NCBI RefSeq assembly: GCF_022539505.1 | Contig: NC_061509.1 | Span: 212,870,254 to 212,934,253, forward strand | DNA from: Lolium rigidum | Lineage: Eukaryota > Streptophyta > Magnoliopsida > Poales > Poaceae | Direction: 5' to 3' | DNA length: 64,000 nucleotides | Part shown: one piece after another, positions 11,103 to 21,739 of the stretch | Layout of the letters: every line of letters begins with the position of its first letter | Position numbering within the stretch: the first letter of the stretch is position 1 | The notes under the pieces: generated by a model | Seen by the model: the letters and a program-made list of their open reading frames with translations, nothing else | What the model was told of the DNA's origin: nothing | Databases searched by the model: none | Translations under genes and position numbers: made by a program

Positions 11103-12824
11103 TGATACGTCTCCGACGTATCGATAATTTCTTATGTTCCATGCCACATTATTGATGATATCTACATGTTTTATGCATACTTTATGTCATTATTATGCGT
11201 TTTCCGGAACTAACCTATTGACGAGATGCCGAAGGGCCAGTTCCTCTTTTCTGCTGTTTTTGGTTCCAGAAATCCTAGTAAGGAAATATTCTCGGAATCG
11301 GACGAAATCAAGGCCCAGCATCCTATTTTTCCACGAAGCTTCCAGAACACCCGAGAGTCACCAGAGGGGGGCCACAGGGGCCCCAGATGATAGGCCGGCG
11401 CGGCCCAGGCCCTGGCCGCGCCGCCCTATGGTGTCGTCGCCCCTTCGACCTTCTGACGCCGCCTCTTCGCCTATATAAAGGTCCCTGACCTAAAACATCG
11501 ATACGAAAAACCACGGTACGATAAACCTTCCAGAGCCGCCGCCATCGCGAAGCCAAGATCTGGGGGACAGGAGTCTCTGTTCCGGCACGCCGCCGGGACG
11601 GGGAAGTGCCCCCGGAAGGCTCCTCCATCGACACCACCGCCATCTTCATCAACGCTCGCTGTCTCCCATGAGGAGGGAGTAGTTCTCCATCGAGGCTCGG
11701 GGCTGTACCGGTAGCTATGTGGTTAATCTCTCTCCTATGTGCTTCAATACAATAATCTCATGAGCTGCCTTACATGATTGAGATTCATATGATGATGCTT
11801 GTAATCTAGATGTCATTATGCTAGTCAAGTGAGTTTTACTTATGTGATCTCCGTGAGACTCCTTGTCCCACGTGTGTAAAGGTGACGAGTGTGTGCACCG
11901 TGTGGGTCTCTTAGGCTATATTTCATGAATACTTATTCACTGTTATGAATGGCATAGTGAAGTGCTTATTTATATCTCTTTATGATTGCAATGTGCTTTG
12001 TATCACAATTTATCTATGTGCTACTCTAGTGATGTTATTAAAGTAGTTTTATTCCTCCCGCACGGTGTAATGGTGACGAGTGTGTGCATCCGTGTTAGTA
12101 CTTGGCGTAGGCTATGATTGTGATCTCTTGTAGATTATGAAGTTAACTATTGCTATGATGGTATTGATGTGATCTATTCCTCCTACATAGTGTGAAGGTG
12201 ACAAGTGTGCATGCTTGTGTTAGTACTTGGTTTAGTCGTGTTGATCTTTCATGCACTCTAAGGTTATTTAAATATGAACATTGAATTGTGGAGCTTGCTA
12301 ACTCCGGCATTGAGGGTTCGTGTAATCCTACGCAATGTGTTCATCATCCAACAAGAGAGTGTAGAGTATGCATTTATCTATTCTGTTATGTGATCAATGT
12401 TGAGAGTGTCCACTAGTGAAAGTGTAATCCCTAGGCCTTGTTCCTAAATACGCTACTTGCTGCGTTACTACTTGCTTGTTCTTGTTTTACTGCGTTACTA
12501 TCGCTACCATATTACCACCATCAACTACACGCCGACAAGCTATTTTCTACGGCGTCGTTACTACTGCTCATATTCATTCATACCACTCCGTATTTCACTA
12601 TCTCTTCGTCGAACTAGTGCACCTATTAGGTGTGTTGGGGACACAAGAGACTTCTTGCTTTGTGGTTGCGGTGGTTGCATGAGAGGGATATCTTTGACCT
12701 CTTCCTCCCTGAGTTCGATAAACCTTGGGTGATCCACTTAAGGGAAAACTTGCTGCTGTTCTACAAACATCTGCTCTTGGAGGCCCAACATTGTCTACAA
12801 GAATAGAAGCTCCCGTAGACATCA
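11103..12824 (+). repeat. Gypsy A 5' LTR
   Basis: Starts TGATACGTC and ends GTAGACATCA. A TATA box (TATATAAA, 11472-11479) precedes the likely transcription start. The first ~20 bp form a small inverted repeat (GATACGTC-TCC-GACGTATC). Its first ~300 bp resemble the LTRs of Gypsy B and the solo LTR at 51,876; the rest differs from them. Confidence 0.92.
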
Positions 12825-12834
12825 AGCTATTTTC

Positions 12835-12852
12835 TGGCGCCATTGCCGGGGA
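12835..12852 (+). other. Primer-binding site, tRNA-Asp
   Basis: TGGCGCCATTGCCGGGGA, ten bases after the LTR, is complementary to the 3' end of plant tRNA-Asp with one mismatch (A for G), judged against the known tRNA 3' sequence ending in GGCGCCA. Confidence 0.88.
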
Positions 12853-12990
12853 GGAAAGGTAAAAGGTACTCACACTCCGGATCTCGGCTACTAAGCTATT
12901 TTCGCCGTTGTAAGTACTCGAAGCTATTTCCTTTAGATCCTGCAATTGCATCTTTTTGTTTCTTGTTTTTATTTTCACTAGTTAGGCATA

Positions 12991-13632
12991 ATGGACAACA
13001 ATGAGCTTCTTATTCTATTTCCTGATTTAAGACATGGATGGTTTGATGCGAAAATTAAAAAACCCATGGAACATATTAGTATGAACACTTTGAATACCAT
13101 TGTTGCTAATGATATGGAAAATTCTAAGCTTGGGGAAGCTGGTTTTGATGAGCATGATCTTTTTAGTCCCCCAGGCATTGAGGAGAAAATTTTCTTTGAT
13201 GATACTTTGCCTCCTATATTTGATGATGAGAATAATAATGATAGCTACTTTGTTGAATTTGCTCCCACTACAATTAATAAAATTGATTATGCCTATGTGG
13301 AGAGTAATAATTTTATGCATGAGACTCATGATAAGAATGCTTTATGTGATAGTTATATTGTTGAGTTTGCTCATGTTGCTACTAAAAGTTATTATGAGAG
13401 AGGGAAATATGGTTGTAGAAATTTTCATGTTACTAAAATGCCTCTCTATGTGCTGAAATTTTTGAAGCTACACTTGTTTTATCTTCCTATGCTTGTCACT
13501 TTGCTCTTCATGAACTTGTTTATTTACAAGATTCCTATGCATAGGAAGCATGTTAGACTTAAATTTGTTTTGAATTTGCCTCTTGATGCTATCTTTTGCT
13601 TCAACTACTATTTCTTGCGAGTGCATCATTAA
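12991..13632 (+). CDS. Uncharacterised 213-aa ORF of Gypsy A (possible env-like membrane protein)
   Basis: Open from ATG 12991 to TAA 13632. The N-terminal two thirds is acidic and polar (many Asp/Glu/Asn; for example DDTLPPIFDDENNNDSY at about residues 70-86) and has a repeated motif SYFVEFAPTT / SYIVEFAHVA. The C-terminal third is hydrophobic and basic: a likely membrane segment around residues 152-179 (LYVLKFLKLHLFYLPMLVTL and the next eight), then MHRKHVRLKFVLN and a second hydrophobic stretch (DAIFCFNYYF). It matches no gag, protease, RT or integrase motif. The intact frame in a non-autonomous element suggests the protein mattered recently. Athila elements can carry an env-like ORF after pol; whether this is its remnant is an inference. 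Expression is not shown. Confidence 0.6.
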   Translation: MDNNELLILFPDLRHGWFDAKIKKPMEHISMNTLNTIVANDMENSKLGEAGFDEHDLFSPPGIEEKIFFDDTLPPIFDDENNNDSYFVEFAPTTINKIDYAYVESNNFMHETHDKNALCDSYIVEFAHVATKSYYERGKYGCRNFHVTKMPLYVLKFLKLHLFYLPMLVTLLFMNLFIYKIPMHRKHVRLKFVLNLPLDAIFCFNYYFLRVHH

Positions 13633-16113
13633 AACCGCTGAGCCCATCTTAATGGCTATAAAGAAAGAACTTCTTGGGAGATAACCCATGTGTTATTTTG
13701 CTATAGTACTTTGTTTTATATTTGTGTCTAGGAAGTTGTTTACTACTGTAGCAACATCTCCTTATCTTAGTTTTGTTGCATTGTTGTGCCAAGTAAAGTC
13801 TTTGATAGTAAGGTTCATACTAGATTTGGATTACTGCGCAGAAACATATTTCTTGCTGTCACGAATCTGGGCCTAATTCTCTGTAGGTAACTCAGAAAAT
13901 TATGCCAATTTACGTGAGTGATCCTCAGATATGTACGCAACTTTCATTCAATTTGAGCATTTTCATTTGAGCAAGTCTGGTGCCCTTTTAAAATTCGTCT
14001 TTACGGACTGTTCTGTTTTGACAGATTCTGCCTTTTATTTCGCATTGCTTCTTTTGCTATGTGGGATGGATTTCTTTGTTCCATTGACTTCCAGTAGCTT
14101 TGGGCAATGTCCAGAAGTGTTAAGAATGATTGTGTCACCTCTGAACATGTGAGTTTTTGATTATGCACTAACCCTCTAATGAGTTTGTTTCGAGTTTGGT
14201 GTGGAGGAAGTTTTCAAGGGTCAAGAGAGGAGGATGATATACTATGATCAAAAAGAGTGAAGTGTCTAAGCTTGGGGATGCCCCGGTGGTTCATCCCTGC
14301 ATATTTCAAGAAGACTCAAGCATCTAAGCTTTGGGATGCCCAAGGCATCCCCTTCTTCATCGACAATTATCAGGTTCCTTCTCTTGAAACTATATTTTTA
14401 TTCGGTCACATCTTATGTACTTTACTTGGAGCGTCTTTGTGCTTTTATTTTTGTTTTTGTTTTGTTATTTTCATTCTCTGAATAAATACATGCTTGTGTG
14501 GGAGAGAGACACGCTCCGCTGGTTCATATGAACACATGTGTTCTTAGCTTTTAAAGTTCATGGCGAAGGTTGAAACTGCTTCGTTCATTGTTATTTGGTT
14601 GGAAACGGAAAATGCTACATGTAGTAATTGGTAAAATGTCTTGGATAATGTGATACTTGGCAATTGTTATGCTCATGATTAAGCTCTTGCATCATATACT
14701 TTTCACCTATTAATTAAGAAATACATAGAGCTTGCTAAAATTTGGTTTGCATAATTGGTCTCTCTAAGGTCTAGATAATTTCTAGTATTGAGTTTGAACA
14801 ACAAGGAAGACGGTGTAGAGTCTTATAATGTTTATAATATGTCTTTTATGTGAGTTTTGCTGCACCGGTTCATCCTTGTGTTTGTTTCAAATAACCTTGC
14901 TAGCCTAAACCTTGTATCGAGAGGGAATACTTCTCATGCATCCAAAATCCTTGAGCCAACTACTATGCCATTTGTGTCCACCATACCTACCTACTACATG
15001 GTATTTCTCCGCCATTCCAAAGTAAATTGCTTGAGTGCTACCTTTAAATAATTCAAAATTTATCACCTCTTATTTGTGTCAATGTTTTATAGCTCATGAG
15101 GAAGTATGTGGTGTTTTATCTTTCGATCTTGTCATTTACTTTTGACAGACTTTCACAATGGACTAGTGGCACATCCGCTTATCCAATAATTTTGCAAAAA
15201 GAGCTGGCAATGGGGTTCCCAGCCCCAACTAATTAACTTTCATTAATAATTCTCTTCACATGTTTTGCTCTGATTCATCAAGTAAGCAACTTAATTTTGC
15301 AAATAGACACTCCTCCATGGTATGTGAATGTTGGAAGGCACCCGAGGATTCGGTTAGCCATGGCTTGTGTAAGCAAAAGGTTGGGAGGAGTGTCATCCAT
15401 AAATAAAGAAAAACTAAACTAAAGTACATGTGTAAACAAAAGATAAGAGGGATGATCTACCTTGCTGGTAGAGATAACGTCCTTCATGGGAGCCGCTCTT
15501 GAAAGTCTGGTTGATGAGGTAGTTAGAGTGCCCACTACCATTCGTTGACAACAACAAACATCTCTCAAAATTTTACTTTTATTGCTCTCTTTATGTTTTC
15601 AAAACCAAAGCTCTAGCACAAATATAGCAATCGATGCTTTCCTCTTTGAAGGACCATTCTTTTACCTTTTATGTTGAGTCAGCTCACCTATCTCTCTCCA
15701 CCTCAAGAAGCAAACACTTGTGTGAACTGTGCATTGATTCCTACATACTTGCATATTGCACTTGTTATATTACTCTATGTTGACAATTATCCATGATATA
15801 TACATGTTACAAGTTGAAAGCAACCGCTGAAACTTAATCTTCCTTTGTGTTGCTTCAATACCTTTACTTTGGTTTATTGCTTTATGAGTTAACTCTTATG
15901 CAAGACTTATTGATGCTTGTCTTGAAGTACTATTCATGAAAAGTCTTTGCTTTATGATTCACTTGTTTACTCATGTCATTACCATTGTTTTGATCGCTGC
16001 ATTCATTACATATGTTTACAATATGATCAAGTTTATGATGGCATGTCACTCCAGTAAATTATCTTTGTTATCGTTTACTCGCTCGGGACGAGCAGAACTA
16101 AGCTTTGGGATGC
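13633..16113 (+). other. Gypsy A 3' non-coding region
   Basis: About 2.5 kb with no gene. It is homologous along much of its length to 60,716-63,314 of Gypsy B. Landmarks are a TGGGAGATAACCCA hairpin just after the ORF, two internal AAGCTTGGGGATGC-like copies near 14,268 and 14,325, and a final AAGCTTTGGGATGC before the 3' LTR that serves as the polypurine tract. This conserved region presumably holds cis-acting replication or packaging signals; that function is inferred. Confidence 0.7.
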
Positions 16114-17828
16114 CGATACGTCTCCGACGTATCGATAATTTTTTATGTTCCATGCCACATTATTGATGATATCTACATGTTTTATGCATACTTTATGTCA
16201 TTATTATGCGTTTTCCGGAACTAACCTATTGACGAGATGCCGAAGGGCCGCTTCTCGTTTTCTCGCTGTTTTTGGTTCCGTAAATCCTAGTAAGGAAGTA
16301 TTCTCGGAATCGGACGAAATCAAGACCCAGCATCCTATTTTTCCACGAAGCTTCCAGAACACCCGAGAGTCGCCAGAGGGGGGCCACAGGGGCCCCAGAT
16401 GATAGGCCGGCGCGGCCCTGGCCGCGCCGCCCTATGATGTCGTCGCCCCTTCGACCTTCTGACGCCGCCTCTTCGCCTATATAAAGGTCCCTGACCTAAA
16501 ACATTGATACGAAAAACCACGGTACGAGAAACCTTCCAGAGCCGCCGCCATCGCGAAGCCAAGATTTGGGGACAGGAGTCTCTGTTCCGGCACGCCGCCG
16601 GGACGGGGAAGTGCCCCCGGAAGGCTCCTCCATCGACACCACCGCCATCTTCATCAACGCTGCTGTCTCCCATGAGGAGGGAGTAGTTCTCCATCGAGGC
16701 TCGGGCTGTACCGGTAGCTATGTGGTTAATCTCTCTCCTATGTGCTTCAATACAATAATCTCATGAGCTGCCTTACATGATTGAGATTCATATGATGATG
16801 CTTGTAATCTAGATGTCATTATGCTAGTCAAGTGAGTTTTACTTATGTGATCTCCGGAGACTCCTTGTCCCACGTGTGTAAAGGTGACAGTGTGTGCACC
16901 GTGTGGGTCTCTTAGGCTATATTTCACAGAATACTTATTCACTGTTATGAATGGCATAGTGAAGTGGTTATTTATATCTCTTTATGATTGCAATGTGTTT
17001 TGTATCACAATTTATCTATGTGCTACTATAGTGATGTTATTAAAGTAGTTTTATTCCTCCTGCACGGTGTAATGGTGACAGTGTGTGTGCATCCGTGTTA
17101 GTACTTGGCGTAGGCTATGATTGTGATCTCTTGTAGATTATGAAGTTAACTATTGCTATGATGGTATTGATGTGATCTATTCCTCCTACATAGTGTGAAG
17201 GTGACAAGTGTGCATGCTGTGTTAGTACTTGGTTTAGTCGTGTTGATCTTTCATGCACTCTAAGGTTATTTAAATATGAACATTGAATTGTGGAGCTTGT
17301 TAACTCCGGCATTGAGGGTTCGTGTAATCCTACGCAATGTGTTCATCATCCAACAAGAGAGTATAGAGTATGCATTTATCTATTACTGTTATGTGATCAA
17401 TGTTGAGAGTGTCCACTAGTGAAAGTGTAATCCCTAGGCCTTGTTCCTAAATACTTGCTACCGTTGCGTTACTACTTGCTTGTTTCTTGTTTTATCGTTA
17501 GCATTACTGCTACCATATTACCACCATCAACTACACGCCAGACAAGCTATTTTCTCGGCGCCGTTACTACTGCTCATATTCATTCATACCACCTGTATTT
17601 CACTATCTCTTCGCCGAACTAGTGCACCTATTAGGTGTGTTGGGGACACAAGAGACTTCTTGCTTTGTGGTTGCAGGGTTGCATGAGAGGGATATCTTTG
17701 ACCTCTTCCTCCCTGAGTTCGATAAACCTTGGGTGATCCACTTAAGGGAAAACTTGCTGCTGTTCTACAAACCTCTGCTCTTGGAGGCCCAACACTGTCT
17801 ACGAGAATAGAAGCTCCCGTAGACATCA
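16114..17828 (+). repeat. Gypsy A 3' LTR
   Basis: Nearly identical to the 5' LTR by eye, but its first base is C (CGATACGTC) instead of the canonical T, so the terminal TG is lost. TATATAAA lies at 16478-16485. Ends GTAGACATCA next to the Copia sequence. Confidence 0.92.
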
Positions 17829-17833
17829 CACGT

Positions 17834-18735
17834 CTTCGCGATCAGTTTCTCATGACTGATCTTGGTCCTCTCCGCTACTTTCTTGGGCTTGAGGTTTCCT
17901 CTACCTCCGATGGCTTCTATATCTCCCAGGAGAAATATATTCAGGACCTTCTCACTCGTGCCGCTCTTAGTGATGAGCGCATTGTCGAGACTCCTATGGA
18001 GCTCAATGTCCGCCTCCGTTCCACTGATGGTGATCCTCTTCCGGACCCGACTCGCTATCGTCACTTGGTTGGGAGTCTTGTCTACCTTGCTGTCACACGT
18101 CCTGACATCTCCTACCCAGTCCACATTCTGAGTCAGTTCATGGCTGCTCCCACTAGTGTCCACTATAGTAATCTTCTTCGTGTCCTTCGCTATCTTCGTG
18201 GCACTATCTCTCGTCGGCTTTTCTTTCCTCGCTCCAGCTCCTTACAGCTCCAGACCTACTCAGATGCTACCTGGGCTAGCGATCCAGAGGATCGCAAGTC
18301 TCTTTCTGCCTACTGTGTCTTTCTTGGTGGCTCTCTCATTGCTTGGAAGACCAAGAAGCAGGTTGCGATCTCTCGTTCCGTTGTTGAGGTCTGAGTTGCG
18401 AGTGATGGCTCTATTGACGGGCTGAGGTGACTTGGTTACGCTGGTTACTTGCGGACTTTGGTGTTTCAGCCGATGCTCCGACCCCTCTCTTATCGGACAA
18501 GATGCGGTGCCATCGGCATTGCGCGTGACCCGGTGAAGCACGAGCTCACCAAACACATAGGTGTTGATGCCTTCTACGTGCGTCATGCGTCGTGCGGAGC
18601 GGGTTGTGGACCCTCATTATGTGCCTTCCGAGCTACAGCCTTGCCGACTTCTTCCACGAAGGTCCGGACCGCAGAACACAGCATGGGTTCTTTCTCTCCA
18701 AACTCAGTGTTGTTGATCCACCATGAGTTTGAGGG
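17834..18735 (+). pseudogene. pol: Copia pol: reverse transcriptase (3' part) and RNase H
   Basis: Immediately after the Gypsy insertion the Copia frame resumes in register: LRDQFLMTDLGPLRYFLGL, then EKYIQDLLTRAALSDERI, YRHLVGSLVYLAVTRPDISY and the RNase H segment TYSDATWASDPEDRKSLSAY with SLIAWKTKKQVAISRS. It then hits a stop at 18,392-18,394 and frameshifts. The remaining conserved tail ARDPVKHELTKHIGVDAFYV is readable in another frame near 18,520-18,580. RNase H removes the RNA template during cDNA synthesis. Confidence 0.93.
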
Positions 18736-18739
18736 GGGG
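18731..18739 (+). other. Copia polypurine tract
   Basis: GAGGGGGGG lies directly before the 3' LTR, where plus-strand synthesis is primed. Confidence 0.9.
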
Positions 18740-18874
18740 TGTTAGTGGTGTATAGTCCCCTGTAGTCCCCTATATTGTATATTCCCATAGTGTGGGGGGT
18801 TTCCCTGCATATTGTATCCTTGTACATGTACTGGCCTTTGGCCCACTGTGAATACTAGTTGCTCATTCACAACA
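18740..18874 (+). repeat. Copia 3' LTR (135 bp)
   Basis: Same length and termini as the 5' LTR, with only a few substitutions by eye (for example CTATATTG against CTATACTG). Followed by TSD AAGAC (18875-18879). Confidence 0.95.
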
Positions 18875-18905
18875 AAGACTTGTTTGAAATTATTCCTTGC
18901 CCTTT

Positions 18906-19043
18906 CTTTTGGACGAAAAGGCAGTAGGAGCTGCTTTTCATTGATTGTAAAAGAGTTGTACAGAGTACAGGAACAAGGAGAAAAAAGAAAGGCAACTGGA
19001 CTACAACAACAGCTATTTCAGTTCAGAACGAGTTTCAATAATT
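18906..19043 (-). mobile_element. Short retroposon 3' end (LINE/SINE type)
   Basis: An insertion of about 140 bp flanked by duplicated TTCCTTGCCCTT (18893-18904 and 19044-19055). Read on the minus strand it ends with a poly-A-like AAAAGAAA, and just before it a near hairpin (AAAAGCAGC ... CTGCCTTTT). The same 3'-end design recurs at 29,285-29,440. Most likely a severely 5'-truncated LINE or a SINE. Confidence 0.7.
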
Positions 19044-19218
19044 TTCCTTGCCCTTCAAGAGTGAGAAGCACATTGAATTAAACTCGGCATAATTTTCAAT
19101 AGCATGTACTTCCTCAGCTAGGTTTTAATCGACGCGAAGTGTAGCTAGCTACCTTCTAGCTGTGTCCAATGTCAATTATAACTGATCGGAGGTAGTACAT
19201 TTTAATAACTTGGACCAA

Positions 19219-20222
19219 TTTTTTTCCGAGTATAAGCCTTCTGGCTAGCTTTATTGATTCTCAAACACTGCTACATCGTTTATGAGTTTTGAAAGTAGAA
19301 AACTAGGGGATCATCATCCCAAAAATGATCAACATGATCAGTAAAGCTATACCTAGCAAGCACATGAGCAGCTTCATTAGCCTCCCTACTACAATGCTAA
19401 AAGGAGGTCTCTCTAAACCCAGACGCTAGGAGTCTGCAAAGATTGCTGCAGATGGTGTAGCCGAAAAACCATCGTCCACCATTGTTTCAATCACCTCAAT
19501 GTTATCCAACTGGATATAAATTTGTTGCCTCCCAAAAACTGAACTAAGCTTAAGCCATCTCGCAATGCATATGCCTCCACCATGAAAGGATCTGCCACAA
19601 AATGAATTTCATTGCAGCTTGTGATTGGAAATTTTCGATTAGAGTTCCTGGCTATAGCTCCCATAGCCCCCTTTCCTTGATGTCAAAAGCTGCATCAACA
19701 TTGATCTTTATTGTATCTTTTGGTGGCCGCACCCAAGACTCTTTTTTTCCTTTCAACTTTCTTCTTTCTTGGCCTCTAGTAATTGGTGGCTAGCACACCA
19801 ATCGCTATAGCGCTTCTGTGGGTAAGTTGGAGATTTTCACCATGCATAAACTGTCTCATTTCCCACCAAATGTACCATGCTGCAGTGAGCAGAATCTCTA
19901 CAAAGCCAATACCTCCCAACGACATTCACATCCCCTGGTTTAAGATCATATGTTCCAGTACCATAGCCCCTAATCGATCATTTTGGAAGACTTCAGTAAC
20001 AATGGCTCCAACCCCCAACCTCTCCAAATACAACCTCTGTTCAAAGGTTGCATCCCATATATCACACTTTGCCAGGTAAAAGAACTCCCACTTTTCAACT
20101 TCGCCTTCAGTAGGTTACCATCCGGATAGTATCTAGCACGAAGAACTCTTGCACATAAAGAATTAGGATCCTCCAGTGCTAACATTGCCATGTTAAAAGT
20201 ATGTAGATCCTTAAGTTTTGCT
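19219..20222 (-). mobile_element. 5'-truncated LINE, minus strand
   Basis: On the minus strand it begins inside the region after reverse transcriptase: LKDLHTFNMAMLALEDPNSL, then ARYYPDGNLL and GSSFTWQSVIYG, as in the intact-length LINE next door. It continues into RNase H: WVRPPKDTIKINVDAAFDIK and, further on, REANEAAHVLARYSF. It is broken by several frameshifts. The 3' end is seven A's next to the target duplication TTGGTCCAAGTT (plus strand AACTTGGACCAA, 19207-19218); the other copy is at 20223-20234. It is a different, diverged family from the plus-strand LINE. Confidence 0.88.
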
Positions 20223-20459
20223 AACTTGGACCAAATTTTGTGAACCGTTTTTCCTGACCTAGGCATCCTCGGGCGACTAGGGTTTCCAGCCTCAGCCGTC
20301 GGAGATTCACCGGCGGGGAGTTCTCATCTGCGATTCCGTGTTGGTTTCCGTTCGCGAATCTGATCCGGTCTCGGATCGTGGTGGTGTGCAACCCCAGTTT
20401 TAGTCCGTGGCTGAGTTCTCGGGAGCAAAGTACGGGAGCTCTGAAGCTTTTCAATCTAC

Positions 20460-21739
20460 ATGATGTCGTCAACACATGGAAGTACGAGCGATCAGGCGAG
20501 CGGATCGGGATTACAGAAAAACGAAGCCTTGAACGAGATGCTGCTGCGTCTGGGGATAGAGGAGGATGAAGAAGATGATCTTGTGTTTGAAGATCAGATA
20601 GATGTTCCAAAAGAAGGTATGAAGTGGACTGCTTTAGCTCGTGTTCATACGTCAAATTTTTCAGTCCGCAAACTTTTGAACAACACATGAGAGTTGCCTG
20701 GAGTCCTGCAAAGGAGATAAAATTCACAGGTTTGGAGGAACGCCTTTTCTCTATCCAATGCTCATGTCTTGGAGATTGGATCAAGGTTGAACAGGGAGGT
20801 CCCTGGCTGTTTCGTCAGAACGCTGTATCCATCGAGAAATATGATGGGCTTTCTCCAATTGAATCGGTTGATCTTAATTTCATAACCGTGTGGATTCAAA
20901 TCCATAAGCTTCCGATTGGTTATAGGAACAACACTTTGGTCAAGAATTTGATTGAAAAGAAAGTGGGGAAGGTAGTGAAAGTAGAGACTGATGTCCAAGG
21001 TGTGGGCAATTTTGTTAGAGCCAGAGTTCGAATTGATGTCAGGACACCCCTAGCAAGGTGTGTTACTATGTCCAGAGCTGGTCAGAGGGAGTTCTATGCT
21101 GTGAAATATGAGAAGATTCCAAAGTTTTGTGGAGCATGTGGGGTTTTCGGCCACACATTTACTGAATGTGGTACTGGAGAGCACGATGAGGCTACGCTTA
21201 AATGGGGCGACTGGCTCAAAGCTGATTTTGAAACGTGGCATGGACGGTTTACTGGAGGCAGTAGGGGAGCTGGAAGCCGAGGAAGAGGCCGTGAAACAAA
21301 TGGTAGGGGACGTGATGTCATGACAGGCCGTGGAGCGAACGTAAGTTGGCGATTTAATGCTATCCCCGATCTTGATGCTTCAGAGGAAATTGATGACTCT
21401 CTAAAGGATACAGCGACAAGCCCACTCAAAACAACTAATGTTGCTATGCGAGAAGGTGATGCGCTTACAAATGGGGCAAAAAGGAGTCTGGATATGGGAG
21501 AATTGGAGGGTACAAACCCACATAGGGGACATGAGGGAAATATAAACGTAGATGTTTTGCCTATGGACGTGACCACACCCCCGCTGAAAAATAATCGGGA
21601 GATTCCAGCTATAGGAGGCATTGGTACCGGGATTGGGACAGAAAAGGAACGTACCAAACGCACAAAGAAGGATGGAGCAAACTCCAACTCTTCAAAAGGA
21701 TCGGCAGACTCCCGTGGGGGGTCTGTCCGGTCGCAATGA
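20460..21739 (+). pseudogene. LINE ORF1 (RNA-binding, zinc knuckle), frameshifted
   Basis: Begins at ATG 20460 or 20463 (MSSTHGSTSDQASGSGLQKN). It shifts frame in the T-run near 20,657 (TCAAATTTTTCAGTC), after which the frame runs unbroken to TGA 21739. The second part has the DUF4283-type region (AWSPAKEIKFTGLEERLFSI, GGPWLFRQNAVSIEKYDGL, WIQIHKLPIGYRN). It is followed by a CCHC knuckle CGACGVFGHTFTEC (C-x2-C-x4-H-x4-C) and a basic, Gly/Arg-rich tail. In plant L1 elements this protein coats the element RNA. A one-base indel is the only obvious lesion. Confidence 0.88.

Larger units (their letters stand above)
11103..17828 (+). mobile_element. Gypsy (Athila-type) non-autonomous retrotransposon A, nested in Copia
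   Basis: LTRs of 1,722 bp (11103-12824) and 1,715 bp (16114-17828) flank a 3.3-kb interior. The primer site matches tRNA-Asp. The target duplication is CCCGT (11098-11102) against CACGT (17829-17833), one base different. Removing element and duplicate restores the Copia polymerase frame exactly. The interior has a single 213-codon ORF and no gag, protease, reverse transcriptase or integrase that I can read, so mobilisation must have relied on proteins in trans. Athila-type grouping rests on the primer and the shared 3' region with element B; the family name is not certain. Confidence 0.92.
7091..18874 (+). mobile_element. Ty1/Copia retrotransposon with short LTRs (~5.05 kb without nested element)
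   Basis: Two 135-bp LTRs (7091-7225, 18740-18874) start TGTTAG and end CAACA. A perfect 5-bp target duplication AAGAC lies at 7086-7090 and 18875-18879. The primer-binding site abuts the 5' LTR and a purine tract precedes the 3' LTR. Domain order gag, protease, integrase, reverse transcriptase, RNase H defines Copia. A Gypsy element (11,103-17,828) is inserted in the reverse transcriptase region. Multiple stops and frameshifts show this copy is dead. It lies just downstream of the small host gene, in the same orientation. Confidence 0.95.
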
